Assembly: GCA_014381825.1 (NCBI GenBank)
Contig: JACNKX010000061.1
Coordinates: 85,491 to 149,490 of the forward strand
Direction of reading: 5' to 3'
DNA length: 64,000 nucleotides
Origin: Planctomycetota bacterium
GTDB taxonomy: Bacteria; Planctomycetota; Planctomycetia; Pirellulales; Pirellulaceae
Shown: positions 46,364 through 55,455 of the stretch, one piece after another
How positions within the stretch are numbered: position 1 is the stretch's first letter
Layout: each line of letters begins with the position of its first letter
Notes under the pieces: generated by a model
Seen by the model: only the letters and a program-made list of their open reading frames with translations
The model's database searches: none
What the model was told of the DNA's origin: nothing
Translations under genes and position numbers: made by a program

Positions 46364-47555
46364 ACGCTTCGTCTAACAATTCGACGGCAGCAAACTCTTG
46401 GCCTTCTAACATCGCCAAGCTCGCGCCGCCACCGGTACTAACGTGGCTGACTTTATCTGCAAAGCCTAATTGTTGAATCGCGGCCGCGCTATCGCCGCCT
46501 CCGATAATGCTAATGGCGTCGCTGTCGGCAATCGCTTGGGCGACTGCCTTCGTACCCGCATCAAACGGAGGCATCTCGAAGACGCCCATGGGACCGTTCC
46601 ACACCACGGTCTTTGCGTCTTTGACCGCAGCTGCATACAACTTCGCGGTTTCAGGGCCGATATCCAGCCCTTCGAAGCCATCCGCGATCTGGCCCGCTGC
46701 CACAACTTGCTTGTTACAATCGCCGTTGAAGTCATCGCCGCAGTGTGTGTCGACCGGCAGCATTAACTTGCCGCCGCCCTTCGCCAATAATTCTTTGGCA
46801 AGATCAACCTTGTCCTGCTCAACAAGGCTCCCGCCAACGCTTCCGCCCTGAGCCAGCGAAAAGGTATATGCCATCGCACCGCCAATCAGAATCTTGTCGC
46901 AGATCCCGAGCAAGTTATCGATGACCTTGATCTTATCAGAGACCTTCGCCCCACCAAGGATCGCGACGAATGGTCGACCCGGGTTGGCGATCGCTTCGCT
47001 GAGATACTGAACCTCTCTTGCAACTAGAAAGCCGACGACTTTAGGCTTGGCGCCCATCGCTTGCGGGACGGCGACCATTGATGCGTGTTTACGATGGCAC
47101 GTGCCGAACGCGTCGTTACAGTAAACGTCTGCCATTCCGGCGAGTACGTTCGCAAACGCCGCGTCGCCTTTCTTCTCGGCTTTGCTGAAGCGAAGATTCT
47201 CTAGAACCAAGACTCCGCCATCGATCAGCGAGGCGGCCTTTGCCTCGGCGTCGTCGCCAATGGTATCACTGGCAAACAAGACCTCTTGTCCCAACAGTTC
47301 GCCGAGTCGGGTGGCCGCGGACTTAAGGCTGTACTTCGAATCATCGGGATTGCCTTCGCCAGCGGGCCGCCCCAAGTGGCTCATCAAGATCACACGACCG
47401 CCTCGATCCAAGACCGATTTGATGGACGGCAGTGCTGCACTGATGCGTCGGTCGTCGGTGATTTGCTGCTGGTCATCGAGCGGAACATTGAAGTCAACTC
47501 GAATCAAAACGGACTTTCCAGCTACATCAACGTCAGCAATTGTTTTCTTTGCCAT
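46362..47555 (-). CDS. pgk: Phosphoglycerate kinase
   Basis: A 397-residue glycolytic enzyme that transfers phosphate from 1,3-bisphosphoglycerate to ADP. Motifs: [13 protein letters not shown] at the N-terminus, [58 protein letters not shown] and [17 protein letters not shown]. Length and order match typical bacterial Pgk. It is transcribed alone or with the downstream small gene and DJ-1 gene across the REP-like element. Confidence 0.97.
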   Translation of the reverse strand: MAKKTIADVDVAGKSVLIRVDFNVPLDDQQQITDDRRISAALPSIKSVLDRGGRVILMSHLGRPAGEGNPDDSKYSLKSAATRLGELLGQEVLFASDTIGDDAEAKAASLIDGGVLVLENLRFSKAEKKGDAAFANVLAGMADVYCNDAFGTCHRKHASMVAVPQAMGAKPKVVGFLVAREVQYLSEAIANPGRPFVAILGGAKVSDKIKVIDNLLGICDKILIGGAMAYTFSLAQGGSVGGSLVEQDKVDLAKELLAKGGGKLMLPVDTHCGDDFNGDCNKQVVAAGQIADGFEGLDIGPETAKLYAAAVKDAKTVVWNGPMGVFEMPPFDAGTKAVAQAIADSDAISIIGGGDSAAAIQQLGFADKVSHVSTGGGASLAMLEGQEFAAVELLDEA

Positions 47556-47690
47556 TTCGAGCGAGTTTCCCGTCCGTTACTGTGTTATCAAATTCTCCAC
47601 GCGCTAAGCCTTCGTTTATACCGGTGACATCGCGGGATGACCAGTGCCGTGACTTGACGCCGCCGCACCTGAAACGAACAATCACGAGCC

Positions 47691-48101
47691 ATGTTTGAAA
47701 CATTTGAACACACCGCTGACTTGGGGCTCCGCGTTCGAGCGATGAGCCTCGAGAACTTGCTCGAAGAAGCGGGTCGCGGACTTTTTTCAATGATGGTCAC
47801 GAACCTTCAAGAGATCCGCGGTCTCCAGGAAAGGACGTATCGCGTTGACGGTACAGCCGTCGATTACTTGTTGTTCGACTGGCTTAACGAATTGCTTTAC
47901 ACGTTCGAGAGCGAGCATTTACTGCTGGCGGACTTTAAGGTCGAGTTGGATTCGGAAGGATTGCAAGCAACCGCTCGTGGCGAGTCCATGAATCTTGACC
48001 GACACCTGATGGAGCATGAGGTGAAAGCGATCACCTACCATGGGCTGCGAGTCGAGGAGCATACGGACGGATGGTTCGCTGAACTGATCGTTGATATCTA
48101 A
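47691..48101 (+). CDS. Archease, RtcB cofactor protein
   Basis: A 136-residue archease. Signatures are FEHTADLGLRVRAMSLENLLEEA at the start, DYLLFDWLNELLYTFESEHL in the middle and KAITYHGLRVEE near the end; these include the metal-binding His, Asp and Glu positions. Archease helps RtcB turn over by speeding guanylation. The RtcB gene follows on the same strand, 108 nt downstream across a long hairpin. Confidence 0.93.
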   Translation: MFETFEHTADLGLRVRAMSLENLLEEAGRGLFSMMVTNLQEIRGLQERTYRVDGTAVDYLLFDWLNELLYTFESEHLLLADFKVELDSEGLQATARGESMNLDRHLMEHEVKAITYHGLRVEEHTDGWFAELIVDI

Positions 48102-48118
48102 CGCAGAGACAAATCTTC

Positions 48119-48179
48119 GTTTAACGGCAAGGCGACTGCGTTGCCGGCGGACACAGTCGCCTTCGGCTTGCCGTTAAAC
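48119..48179 (+). promoter_or_regulatory. Long hairpin between archease and rtcB genes
   Basis: GTTTAACGGCAAGGCGACTG (48119-48138) pairs with bases 48154-48179. All 20 positions match if a six-base TTCGGC bulge (48162-48167) is looped out. The loop is about 15 nt. It sits 17 nt after the archease stop and ends 30 nt before the rtcB ATG at 48210. It has no T tract, so it is not a standard terminator. It could lower or regulate rtcB translation, or it may be an interspersed palindrome. Confidence 0.75.
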
Positions 48180-48209
48180 AAGTTAACCTATTTGCACGAG
48201 GACAAAGCA

Positions 48210-49673
48210 ATGCCGAAGGGTGCTTTTAGCGGTCCCTTGGAGCGTGTGAACGATTGCTGTTGGCGAATTCCCAAGAGTTACAAAGAGGGAATGCGCGTCG
48301 ATGGCTTGATCTATGCCGATGACCGATTGATCGAGCAGATCCGTGGCGACCAAGCGGCGGAGCAGGTCGCGAATGTTGCGTTCTTGCCCGGAATTCAGCA
48401 CGCTAGTCTCGCAATGCCCGACATTCACTGGGGCTACGGATTCTGCATCGGTGGTGTTTGCGCGACCGATCCGAAAGAAGATGGCGTCATCTCGCCAGGT
48501 GGCGTTGGTTATGACATCAATTGCGGCGTGAGATTGGTTCGATCAAATCTGTTCTATCAAGAAGTGAAGCCACATCTAGCGACGCTCGTCGACGAGTTGT
48601 TTCGCAACGTGCCGGCCGGCGTTGGTCGCGGCGGTAAGTATCACTTCAACAAGAAAGAATTGCGACGTCTGCTCGGTGAAGGACCGGCGTATCTCCGTGA
48701 TCGTGAGCTAGCAACGGACGGTGATCTTGACCACACCGAAGCTCATGGCTGCCTGCCCAATGCGGTTCCCGAGAATGTTAGCGACCGAGCTTTGGAGCGA
48801 GGCAGCAAGCAGTGCGGGACGCTTGGATCGGGCAACCACTTCATGGAGGTGCAAGTTGTCGATGCGATATTTGACGACGAAGCGGCGCGAACGATGGGGC
48901 TGGCGAAGGACATGGTCTGTGTGATGATTCATTCAGGCTCGCGGGGGCTTGGGTATCAGGTCTGCGACGACGCGTTGAAAAAGTTTCGCAACGTGCCAGA
49001 GAAATACGGAATCGAACTGCCCGATCGACAGTTGGCTTGTGCGCCGATCAACAGCGACGAAGGGCAAGGCTATATCGGTGCCATGTGCGCGGCAGCGAAT
49101 TACGCGTGGTCTAATCGACAGCTGCTGATGCACCAAGCGCGCGAGTCGTTTCAGACCGTCTTTGGTCGAACCTGGCAGCAGTTACAGATGAGTCTCGTTT
49201 ATGACGTTGCGCACAACATCGCCAAGCTAGAAGAACACACCACCGGCGGTACTGCTCGCAAGGTGTGGGTGCATCGCAAGGGAGCAACGCGCGCCTTTCC
49301 GCCCAATCACGACGAAGTGCCTTCGATTTATCGTGGGATCGGCCAACCGGTGATCATCCCGGGCGATATGGGACGGGCCAGCTGGGTACTCGTTGGTCAA
49401 AGCGGCAGCATGGACCAGACGTTCGGATCGGCTTGTCACGGAGCGGGTCGAGCAATGAGTCGAACGGCTGCCGTTAAACATGCAAAAGGTCGACGCATCG
49501 ACCAGGAGTTGGCTGCAAAAGGCATCATCGCCAAGGCACAAAGCTGGCGGGGGCTCGCCGAGGAACAGCCGGACGCCTACAAGGACGTGAACTTAGTTGT
49601 CGACGTCGTTCACAAGGCGAACTTGGCGACCAAGGTTGCGCGCATGCGACCGATTGGCGTCGTGAAGGGGTAA
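48210..49673 (+). CDS. rtcB: RNA-splicing ligase RtcB
   Basis: A 487-residue RNA ligase that joins 2',3'-cyclic phosphate or 3'-phosphate ends to 5'-OH ends using GTP and Mn. Motifs: PDIHWGYGFCIGGV, SPGGVGYDINCGVRL with the metal Cys, GTLGSGNHFMEVQVV, MIHSGSRGLGYQV and FGSACHGAGRAMSRTAA with the GMP-accepting histidine. The ATG at 48210 has GAGGA upstream; the open frame begins 23 residues earlier in the hairpin region. It is paired with archease upstream. The RNA repair substrate is unknown. Confidence 0.96.
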   Translation: MPKGAFSGPLERVNDCCWRIPKSYKEGMRVDGLIYADDRLIEQIRGDQAAEQVANVAFLPGIQHASLAMPDIHWGYGFCIGGVCATDPKEDGVISPGGVGYDINCGVRLVRSNLFYQEVKPHLATLVDELFRNVPAGVGRGGKYHFNKKELRRLLGEGPAYLRDRELATDGDLDHTEAHGCLPNAVPENVSDRALERGSKQCGTLGSGNHFMEVQVVDAIFDDEAARTMGLAKDMVCVMIHSGSRGLGYQVCDDALKKFRNVPEKYGIELPDRQLACAPINSDEGQGYIGAMCAAANYAWSNRQLLMHQARESFQTVFGRTWQQLQMSLVYDVAHNIAKLEEHTTGGTARKVWVHRKGATRAFPPNHDEVPSIYRGIGQPVIIPGDMGRASWVLVGQSGSMDQTFGSACHGAGRAMSRTAAVKHAKGRRIDQELAAKGIIAKAQSWRGLAEEQPDAYKDVNLVVDVVHKANLATKVARMRPIGVVKG

Positions 49674-49734
49674 GAACTATGTCGTTGATCGTTCCGCGAT
49701 CAAAACGTTCGGTTTGCCGAGCGAGTTGCGACAC

Positions 49735-50463
49735 TTACTCGCTCGAAGACTCACCGACTTCGTCTTTCCCGAAAAACATCATGTGCTGCCACGGGAGCTT
49801 GTCGAACTCTTTTACGAGCTTGAAGCCGTTGGCCGTCAGTTCTTTGTTGACTTGTGCCTTGCTCATCTTATGGAGTGCTTTGATTGGAACTTTCGGGTCC
49901 TCTTCGCGAAACTCGAGCAACACGACAACTCCATTTGGCGAAAGTGATGCTCGCATCGCGGCGAGCATTTGCTCGGGATGCGAGAATTCGTGGTAGACAT
50001 CCGCGCAAAGAATGATATCGACCGTGCCTTTCGGTAGCTTCGGATCGGCGAGCGTTCCGAGAATCGGCTTGACGTTGTTGATCTTGGCGTCTGCCGCTCG
50101 CTCGTTCAGAAACTCCAGCATCTTCGGCTGAATATCGACGCCCAACACCGATCCGCCTTCGCCCACCATCTTCGCCATCTGTAGCGCATAGAACCCGTTG
50201 CCGCATCCCATGTCGCATACTGTCATACCAGGCTTCACACCCAGGTTCGCCAGCATCAACGAACAGCGCTCCTGATTCTCGCGATTGTCTCGAATCAACC
50301 ACGGTGCCCCGAGGTAGTGCATCGTTTGTGCGATCCGCCGCCCCATGTAAACTTCTAACGGTGGCGGGAGCTCTGAATCGGACGGCGTATCCTGAGCGAA
50401 CGATGCTGTGGTAACCAACAGCGACAGGAGCGTGGTGGCTACGGCGCGATGAATGTGATTCAT
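49735..50463 (-). CDS. Exported SAM-dependent methyltransferase
   Basis: A 242-residue class I methyltransferase with a signal peptide (about 1-23, ending ASFAQ-D). The SAM-binding motif I is VCDMGCGNGFYALQMA, with an acidic residue after strand 2 (VLGVDIQP), then DIILCADVYHEFSHPEQML and a C-terminal LLEFREEDPKVPIK. Conserved RENQERCSLML precedes the fold. An exported methyltransferase is odd because SAM is cytoplasmic; the signal could be a membrane anchor. The ATG at 50463 fits the signal peptide. The target is unknown. Confidence 0.87.
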   Translation of the reverse strand: MNHIHRAVATTLLSLLVTTASFAQDTPSDSELPPPLEVYMGRRIAQTMHYLGAPWLIRDNRENQERCSLMLANLGVKPGMTVCDMGCGNGFYALQMAKMVGEGGSVLGVDIQPKMLEFLNERAADAKINNVKPILGTLADPKLPKGTVDIILCADVYHEFSHPEQMLAAMRASLSPNGVVVLLEFREEDPKVPIKALHKMSKAQVNKELTANGFKLVKEFDKLPWQHMMFFGKDEVGESSSE

Positions 50464-50652
50464 GCGAATGACTTTCGGAAAGGAGCCAGCGAATTTCTCC
50501 ACTTATTATCCGCAGAACACGGAGCGAAGCAATCGCTTCCAATCGGTTATCTCGTGTATCTCAGGGATATACTAACAATCGGACGTGAATCCACAATGAA
50601 TTCCGACACCAGCGAGTTCGACTCAAAGGCAGAAGCTGTATCTCGCGCGACC

Positions 50653-51846
50653 TTACGTCGAATACTCTGAGTTGAATTTCACGTAGTCTACCGTCAAATC
50701 GCTCCCCCAAAATCGAACAGACTCGTCGCCTTCGCCAAACGCGAGAGATAATCGAACTTCGTGGCTGTCCCGCATGGATTCAGAGACTTGCTTCTCGTCA
50801 TATACCGCGGGCATTCCGGCTTCGTAAATTAACGCGTCGTTGATTCGCAATGTCACCTTCGACGGATCGAATTCCACACTCGCATATCCAGCGGCCGAAA
50901 CGATCCGTCCCCAATTCGGATCGTTTCCTGTGATTGCAGTTCGGACCAAGGCACTTTCGGCCACGGTCTTTGCAATTCGGCGAGCGTCGTCGCGCGAGGA
51001 ACATCCGGTAACGTCGATGGTGACGAGGTGCGTTGCTCCCTCTCCATCGGACGGGATCATTCGCGCGACTTCAACGCAAACGTCGTCGATGGCTTGTTGA
51101 AGAGTTGCTCGGTCGCTATCGCTACTGGGGCCGACTCCCGCCGCTCCGCTGGCCAGAAGTAACACCATGTCGCTCGTGCTGGTATGTCCTTCGACGCTGA
51201 TGCAGTTAAAGCTCCTGTCGACCGCGTGAGTTAGTATTTGCTGCGCATCACCGGAGGTTAGTGCTGCATCGGTCATCACCGCGCACAGCATTGTTGCCAT
51301 GTTCGGGCCAATCATACCCGCGCCTTTAGCCATCGCTGTAATCTGGACTGGTTGCCCTCCGATGTCGATCGAGCGACTTGAAGTCTTCAGAAACTTGTCG
51401 GTCGTCGTGATTCCGCGAACCGCTGAAGCGAACGCCGTGTCGTCACTTCCAAGCAGCGCTGCAGCGCCGGTAATGCCTGTTGCAACCTTTTCCATCGGCA
51501 GAAAGTGCCCGATGATTCCTGTCGACATGACGAGCGATTGTGCTTCGCTCGCACCAACCGCTTCACCTGCAAGGCGACTCATTTCGCGACAATCCTGCTC
51601 ACCACGTTCGCCCGTGCAAGCATTCGCGTTTCCCGAGTTGACGACTAGCACGCGAATATTCTCGCACGGCGTCTTCGCTCGGTTTTGAGTCACAGACGGT
51701 GCGACCACAAGATTCTGGGTATAGACGCCAGCTGCTACGCATTCCTGGTCGGTTGCGATCAGGGTGAGGTCTTCTTTCGTAGCGTCCGACTTGATGCCGC
51801 AGTGAACGCCAGCTAGGCGAAAGCCTTTCGGGACAGGATGACTCAT
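50653..51846 (-). CDS. argJ: Glutamate N-acetyltransferase/amino-acid acetyltransferase ArgJ
   Basis: A 397-residue bifunctional arginine biosynthesis enzyme. It self-cleaves before the threonine in GEGATHLVTIDV, giving the active N-terminal nucleophile. Other motifs: FRLAGVHCGIKSD, AMAKGAGMIGPNMATMLCA, NCISVEGHTSTSD and GNDPNWGRIVSAAGYA. It recycles acetyl from N-acetylornithine to glutamate. The ATG at 51846 is chosen over the open frame start. argC lies 83 nt upstream on the same strand, a usual pairing. Confidence 0.95.
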   Translation of the reverse strand: MSHPVPKGFRLAGVHCGIKSDATKEDLTLIATDQECVAAGVYTQNLVVAPSVTQNRAKTPCENIRVLVVNSGNANACTGERGEQDCREMSRLAGEAVGASEAQSLVMSTGIIGHFLPMEKVATGITGAAALLGSDDTAFASAVRGITTTDKFLKTSSRSIDIGGQPVQITAMAKGAGMIGPNMATMLCAVMTDAALTSGDAQQILTHAVDRSFNCISVEGHTSTSDMVLLLASGAAGVGPSSDSDRATLQQAIDDVCVEVARMIPSDGEGATHLVTIDVTGCSSRDDARRIAKTVAESALVRTAITGNDPNWGRIVSAAGYASVEFDPSKVTLRINDALIYEAGMPAVYDEKQVSESMRDSHEVRLSLAFGEGDESVRFWGSDLTVDYVKFNSEYST

Positions 51847-51929
51847 CGTGATTGTGCCTTTGTAAATTGGCAACTAGTTGGGTCGTGTGTTGGCGAGAAG
51901 CCGTTTTAATCGCGGAGCGAACAACGACA

Positions 51930-52940
51930 TTACAGCAACGCGGTCGTTTCATCGAACTCGTGCATCAGATTGAAATTCTGGACGGCGACTCCCGACGCTC
52001 CCTTGATCAAGTTGTCGGTGCAAGAGAGAACGATCACGCGCCCTTTCACTAAACGCACCGTCATGTCACAGAAGTTCGTGCCGCTCACATCTTTCGTGGC
52101 GGGAAGATGATCGACGACGCGAACAAACGGCTTGTCCGCGTAGAACGATCGCATCGCGTCAAGCAGTTGATCTTCTGTGGCTTCGGTCGTTGGCGTCGCG
52201 TAGATGGTACACAGAATCCCGCGGTCCATCGGCACGAGATGCGGTGTGAAGATGACCTCTACGTCTTGGCCGCTGGAAATCGCGAGAATTTGTTCGATCT
52301 CGGGCGTGTGGCGGTGACGTCCGACCGCGTAGGCCGACAGGCTTTCGTTGCACTCCGGATATAAGGTCGTGAGTTTCGGGGATCGTCCCGCCCCGGAGAT
52401 ACCGCTCTTGGCATCAATGATAATGCCCTTCGACTCAATCAAGCCGCCAGACAAGAGTGGTGCTAGAGCGAGGATCGACGTGCTTGTGTAACAGCCTGGG
52501 TTTGCGATCAATTGTGCGTCGGGGATCTTGCTTCCAAATAATTCAGGCAGTCCGTATACGGTGTTGCCGAGTCGATCGGGATCCGGGTGTTTGTGTCCGT
52601 ACCACTTGGCGTAAGTGTCCGCGTCGAGCAATCGATAGTCGGCACTAAAATCAACGACTCGCACATCGGTCTCCAGCATCTTCATGACCATTGCGGCAGA
52701 TGTCGCGTGCGGCAAACAGCTGAAGGCACATTCGGTGCGAGCGGCAACCGTTTCGGGTGCCAGATCTTCGAGGTTAACGTCGAGCCGGCCCATCAACTGA
52801 GGATGAATTGCCGTAACATGCGGGTTGCCTTCTTGGCGACTAGTGAGCGTTGTGATTTCTACGCCGGGATGTCGGAGCAGGATCTTGATCAACTCTAACG
52901 CCGTGTAACCTGTCGCTCCTAAGATTCCAACTCGAACCAT
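51930..52940 (-). CDS. argC: N-acetyl-gamma-glutamyl-phosphate reductase ArgC
   Basis: A 336-residue NADP-dependent reductase, third step of arginine synthesis. The Rossmann motif is [18 protein letters not shown], the catalytic cysteine is in [16 protein letters not shown], and [11 protein letters not shown] and the [10 protein letters not shown] stretch are conserved. Length fits the family. It precedes argJ on the same strand by 83 nt. No argB or argD is visible in the window. Confidence 0.95.
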   Translation of the reverse strand: MVRVGILGATGYTALELIKILLRHPGVEITTLTSRQEGNPHVTAIHPQLMGRLDVNLEDLAPETVAARTECAFSCLPHATSAAMVMKMLETDVRVVDFSADYRLLDADTYAKWYGHKHPDPDRLGNTVYGLPELFGSKIPDAQLIANPGCYTSTSILALAPLLSGGLIESKGIIIDAKSGISGAGRSPKLTTLYPECNESLSAYAVGRHRHTPEIEQILAISSGQDVEVIFTPHLVPMDRGILCTIYATPTTEATEDQLLDAMRSFYADKPFVRVVDHLPATKDVSGTNFCDMTVRLVKGRVIVLSCTDNLIKGASGVAVQNFNLMHEFDETTALL

Positions 52941-53051
52941 TGCATATCCTCGCGAGCATTAACGGATTGAATCGTGTATGGCAGTTAAACAAGATGACGC
53001 AATCATTACTCACAATATAACTGTCACCCAAACGTCGCCAAGCGGCCGCGT

Positions 53052-53693
53052 CTATCGAGCGAGTTCGCTGACGAGTTGTAAGAACTCGAGAAGAATCACG
53101 CTTGTCGCACCCCATATCTTGTAGTCGTCATACGCAATGTGCGGTGTCTGGAACCGGATGCCGCGACGATCGATCAGGTGCGAGCCTCGCGAAACTGGAT
53201 TCAGGAGGTCGACAATGGACGGTTCGAGCAGGTTCGCGACCTCGTCCGAATTTGGCTCGAAGTGAGGACGTGTTGGCGACCAAGCGACGCAAGGAGTCAC
53301 TTGGAAATTGCTGGCAAACACGTACAAGGGTGACAGGCTGCCTAGGAGTTGAACTTCCGAACCTGCTTCCCCTAGTTCTTCACAGCACTCACGCAATGCA
53401 GCCTGCTCGAATGTTTCGCCAAGTTCAATTTCGCCGCCGGGAAAGCTGACTTGCCCGCCATGCGAACTCATCGCGGTTGGCCGAACCGTTAGCGGAAGGT
53501 GCCAGGAGTTCCGTCCCGGATATAGCAGTAAGAGGACTGCCGCTTGACGTGCGTCATGGGCCGGCGGACCGTGATGCCGGCCGTAACTCAACTCGGGAGA
53601 GAAGCTGGTGCAAGCGGCGATACCGGGCAACGGTTGTGCCAACCGACGGCGAAGCAATTCAGGGAGGTTTTCGTTTGGAGTAGTCGTCACCAT
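53052..53693 (-). CDS. Nudix hydrolase, CoA pyrophosphatase-like
   Basis: A 213-residue Nudix protein. The region before the Nudix box has LTVRPTAMSSHGGQVSFPGG, the pattern that marks the CoA pyrophosphatase group (NudL/Pcd1 type), followed by the box GEIELGETFEQAALRECCEE plus LG. It should cleave CoA or a related diphosphate to 4'-phosphopantetheine and an adenosine nucleotide. It lies 1 nt after the stop of the - strand membrane protein read toward it on the same strand, upstream of that gene. Specificity for CoA is inferred. Confidence 0.85.
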   Translation of the reverse strand: MVTTTPNENLPELLRRRLAQPLPGIAACTSFSPELSYGRHHGPPAHDARQAAVLLLLYPGRNSWHLPLTVRPTAMSSHGGQVSFPGGEIELGETFEQAALRECCEELGEAGSEVQLLGSLSPLYVFASNFQVTPCVAWSPTRPHFEPNSDEVANLLEPSIVDLLNPVSRGSHLIDRRGIRFQTPHIAYDDYKIWGATSVILLEFLQLVSELAR

Positions 53694-53694
53694 C

Positions 53695-55365
53695 TCACTT
53701 GCTCACTGCTGGCAGACGATACACTTCGAAGCATGAGCGGCCTTGCCAGCGCTCCGGATAAACACGTACGAAGGACAGAGGTGTTCGGTTTTGTGTGCGA
53801 TCAATGACAACATGCCGGAATCCATACTTCTCGGCCAATCGTCGCAGTTCGTGCTCGCCGTGAGCGGCTAAATCGTGTCCGCCGATTCGACTTGGAAAGA
53901 CTTCATCCATTCTTCGCTTCCATTCCAGGACTCCCGCCGCGTCTTGCGGAATATCTTTCCAAGCAACGACTTCACCACGCTGCGCGTACCATTTAAAGGT
54001 CTGTTGGCTGCGTGGCGTCAGGATTATTTCATCCTTCGGTGTGTGAGTCGCGATCCAATCACAAGTTGCCAGCCAATCTTGATAGCAGCGATCGGATTGA
54101 TCCCGTTTGATCTCGCGAGGCTGAGCTTGGATGATGGAAGTCGGCTTGGGATCAAACCGTCGTCGGGCGAAGATATCGGTCGCGTTCAGGGTAACCAATG
54201 CGATGCACCCAGCCAGTGCCCATTGCGCTGCCGCGGGGCGAGAGAGTTTTAACTTTTGAATCGCCTGCGCCAATAACAGCGCAACGCCAATTGGAACCAT
54301 CGCGTCAGACAACCGGAACCAATAGTATCGCATCAGTTTTGCAGACAAAGCTTCGTCGTACATCGTGGCTTGATCGATCAGGATGCCGATCCCGGCAATT
54401 GTCATCGCGGCAGCGACGAAGTAGTACAGTCGATTCGAGCTGTCACGAGGACACACGAGTTTCCACAACGCGACTCCGACCGCGATGATGGCGAGATGCC
54501 GTAGCAAGAAGAGGTGCGAGTAAGGTAACGTGATTGGTGCAACGTCGAGATAGGCAAAGTCCAGCGTGATCTGTTGCGATAGGATCCGATGGAACAACAG
54601 ATGGTGGGCGAGTCGTTCATGCACATAGATTTCGTTAGCTTCCGCCACGGTGTCGGCATCGATACCCGATGTCAGCATCAACCCAGGCAACAAACCCACG
54701 AGCGCAATCCCTCCGCCAACAACGAGCGCCGGGAGCATCTTTCCGAAGGCAGGTCGCTCCTCCTTGGTAACGAGCCAAGCCATCATGCCGGCGACGACGG
54801 ACCAACCACCGACGAGTACGTGAAACGCAGCGGCGGTGCCGAACGGTATCCAGACTCTCGACCAGCGATTCTTCACCAACGCCTCAAGCCCAAGAAACAC
54901 GAATACAAACGCGAAGCCTTTCGCCTCGACGCCGCCGATCACCCACTCGCCCGCCATGTGACTGCAACGAAGTAGCATCGCAAAGAGAGCCGCCGTCAGC
55001 AGCGACCACAGCCGATCCGGGATGACGGCCACGCTCAATCGTCTCCATGACCAAGCGAGCGACAACCAGGTGACGCATCGTCCGATCCAAGCGACAGTTC
55101 CGAGCGACAGAAATCGAGTCAGCCAACCGATCGTCCAGTAGAAGGCAAGATGTGCGTCGGCGGATTCCAGAAACAGATCGCCACGACACCAGTCTGGATT
55201 CCAGTAGTGTTTCGCCTTACTTAAGTAGTGAGCTTCATTGACATCGGGCGCCGCCCCGCCTGCGAGGACGAAAAAGAACACGAAGATGAGCAGCACTTCG
55301 GCAACTGCAAGTGACCTCGCAAAACGACCTGTCGCGGTAGTTGCGGGCTGCTTGAGGTGGGACAT
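53695..55365 (-). CDS. Polytopic membrane protein, DUF6798-like
   Basis: A 556-residue protein with about ten membrane helices from residue 18 to about 400 and a soluble C-terminal domain (about 425-556). The tail has DWIATHTPKDEIILTPRSQQ, TFKWYAQRGEVVAWKDIPQ and a final CFEVYRLP. The layout, many helices plus a C-terminal globular domain, resembles bacterial glycosyltransferase-like membrane proteins of the DUF6798 group, as far as I recall. The gene starts 90 nt after the TPR gene and ends 1 nt before the Nudix start is read. Confidence 0.7.
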   Translation of the reverse strand: MSHLKQPATTATGRFARSLAVAEVLLIFVFFFVLAGGAAPDVNEAHYLSKAKHYWNPDWCRGDLFLESADAHLAFYWTIGWLTRFLSLGTVAWIGRCVTWLSLAWSWRRLSVAVIPDRLWSLLTAALFAMLLRCSHMAGEWVIGGVEAKGFAFVFVFLGLEALVKNRWSRVWIPFGTAAAFHVLVGGWSVVAGMMAWLVTKEERPAFGKMLPALVVGGGIALVGLLPGLMLTSGIDADTVAEANEIYVHERLAHHLLFHRILSQQITLDFAYLDVAPITLPYSHLFLLRHLAIIAVGVALWKLVCPRDSSNRLYYFVAAAMTIAGIGILIDQATMYDEALSAKLMRYYWFRLSDAMVPIGVALLLAQAIQKLKLSRPAAAQWALAGCIALVTLNATDIFARRRFDPKPTSIIQAQPREIKRDQSDRCYQDWLATCDWIATHTPKDEIILTPRSQQTFKWYAQRGEVVAWKDIPQDAAGVLEWKRRMDEVFPSRIGGHDLAAHGEHELRRLAEKYGFRHVVIDRTQNRTPLSFVRVYPERWQGRSCFEVYRLPAVSK

Positions 55366-55455
55366 GGGCGGCGTATCACGGACGGTCGGCGGAGTTTACT
55401 CCATCCTAGCACAGAAGTCGTGCCTGTCGCTTGGTATGCTGCGCGATGATGAGCG

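Noticed and set aside
48119..48179. The archease-rtcB hairpin considered as a rho-independent terminator
   Set aside because: There is no T tract after the stem, and the archease and rtcB genes are a functional pair expected to be cotranscribed.
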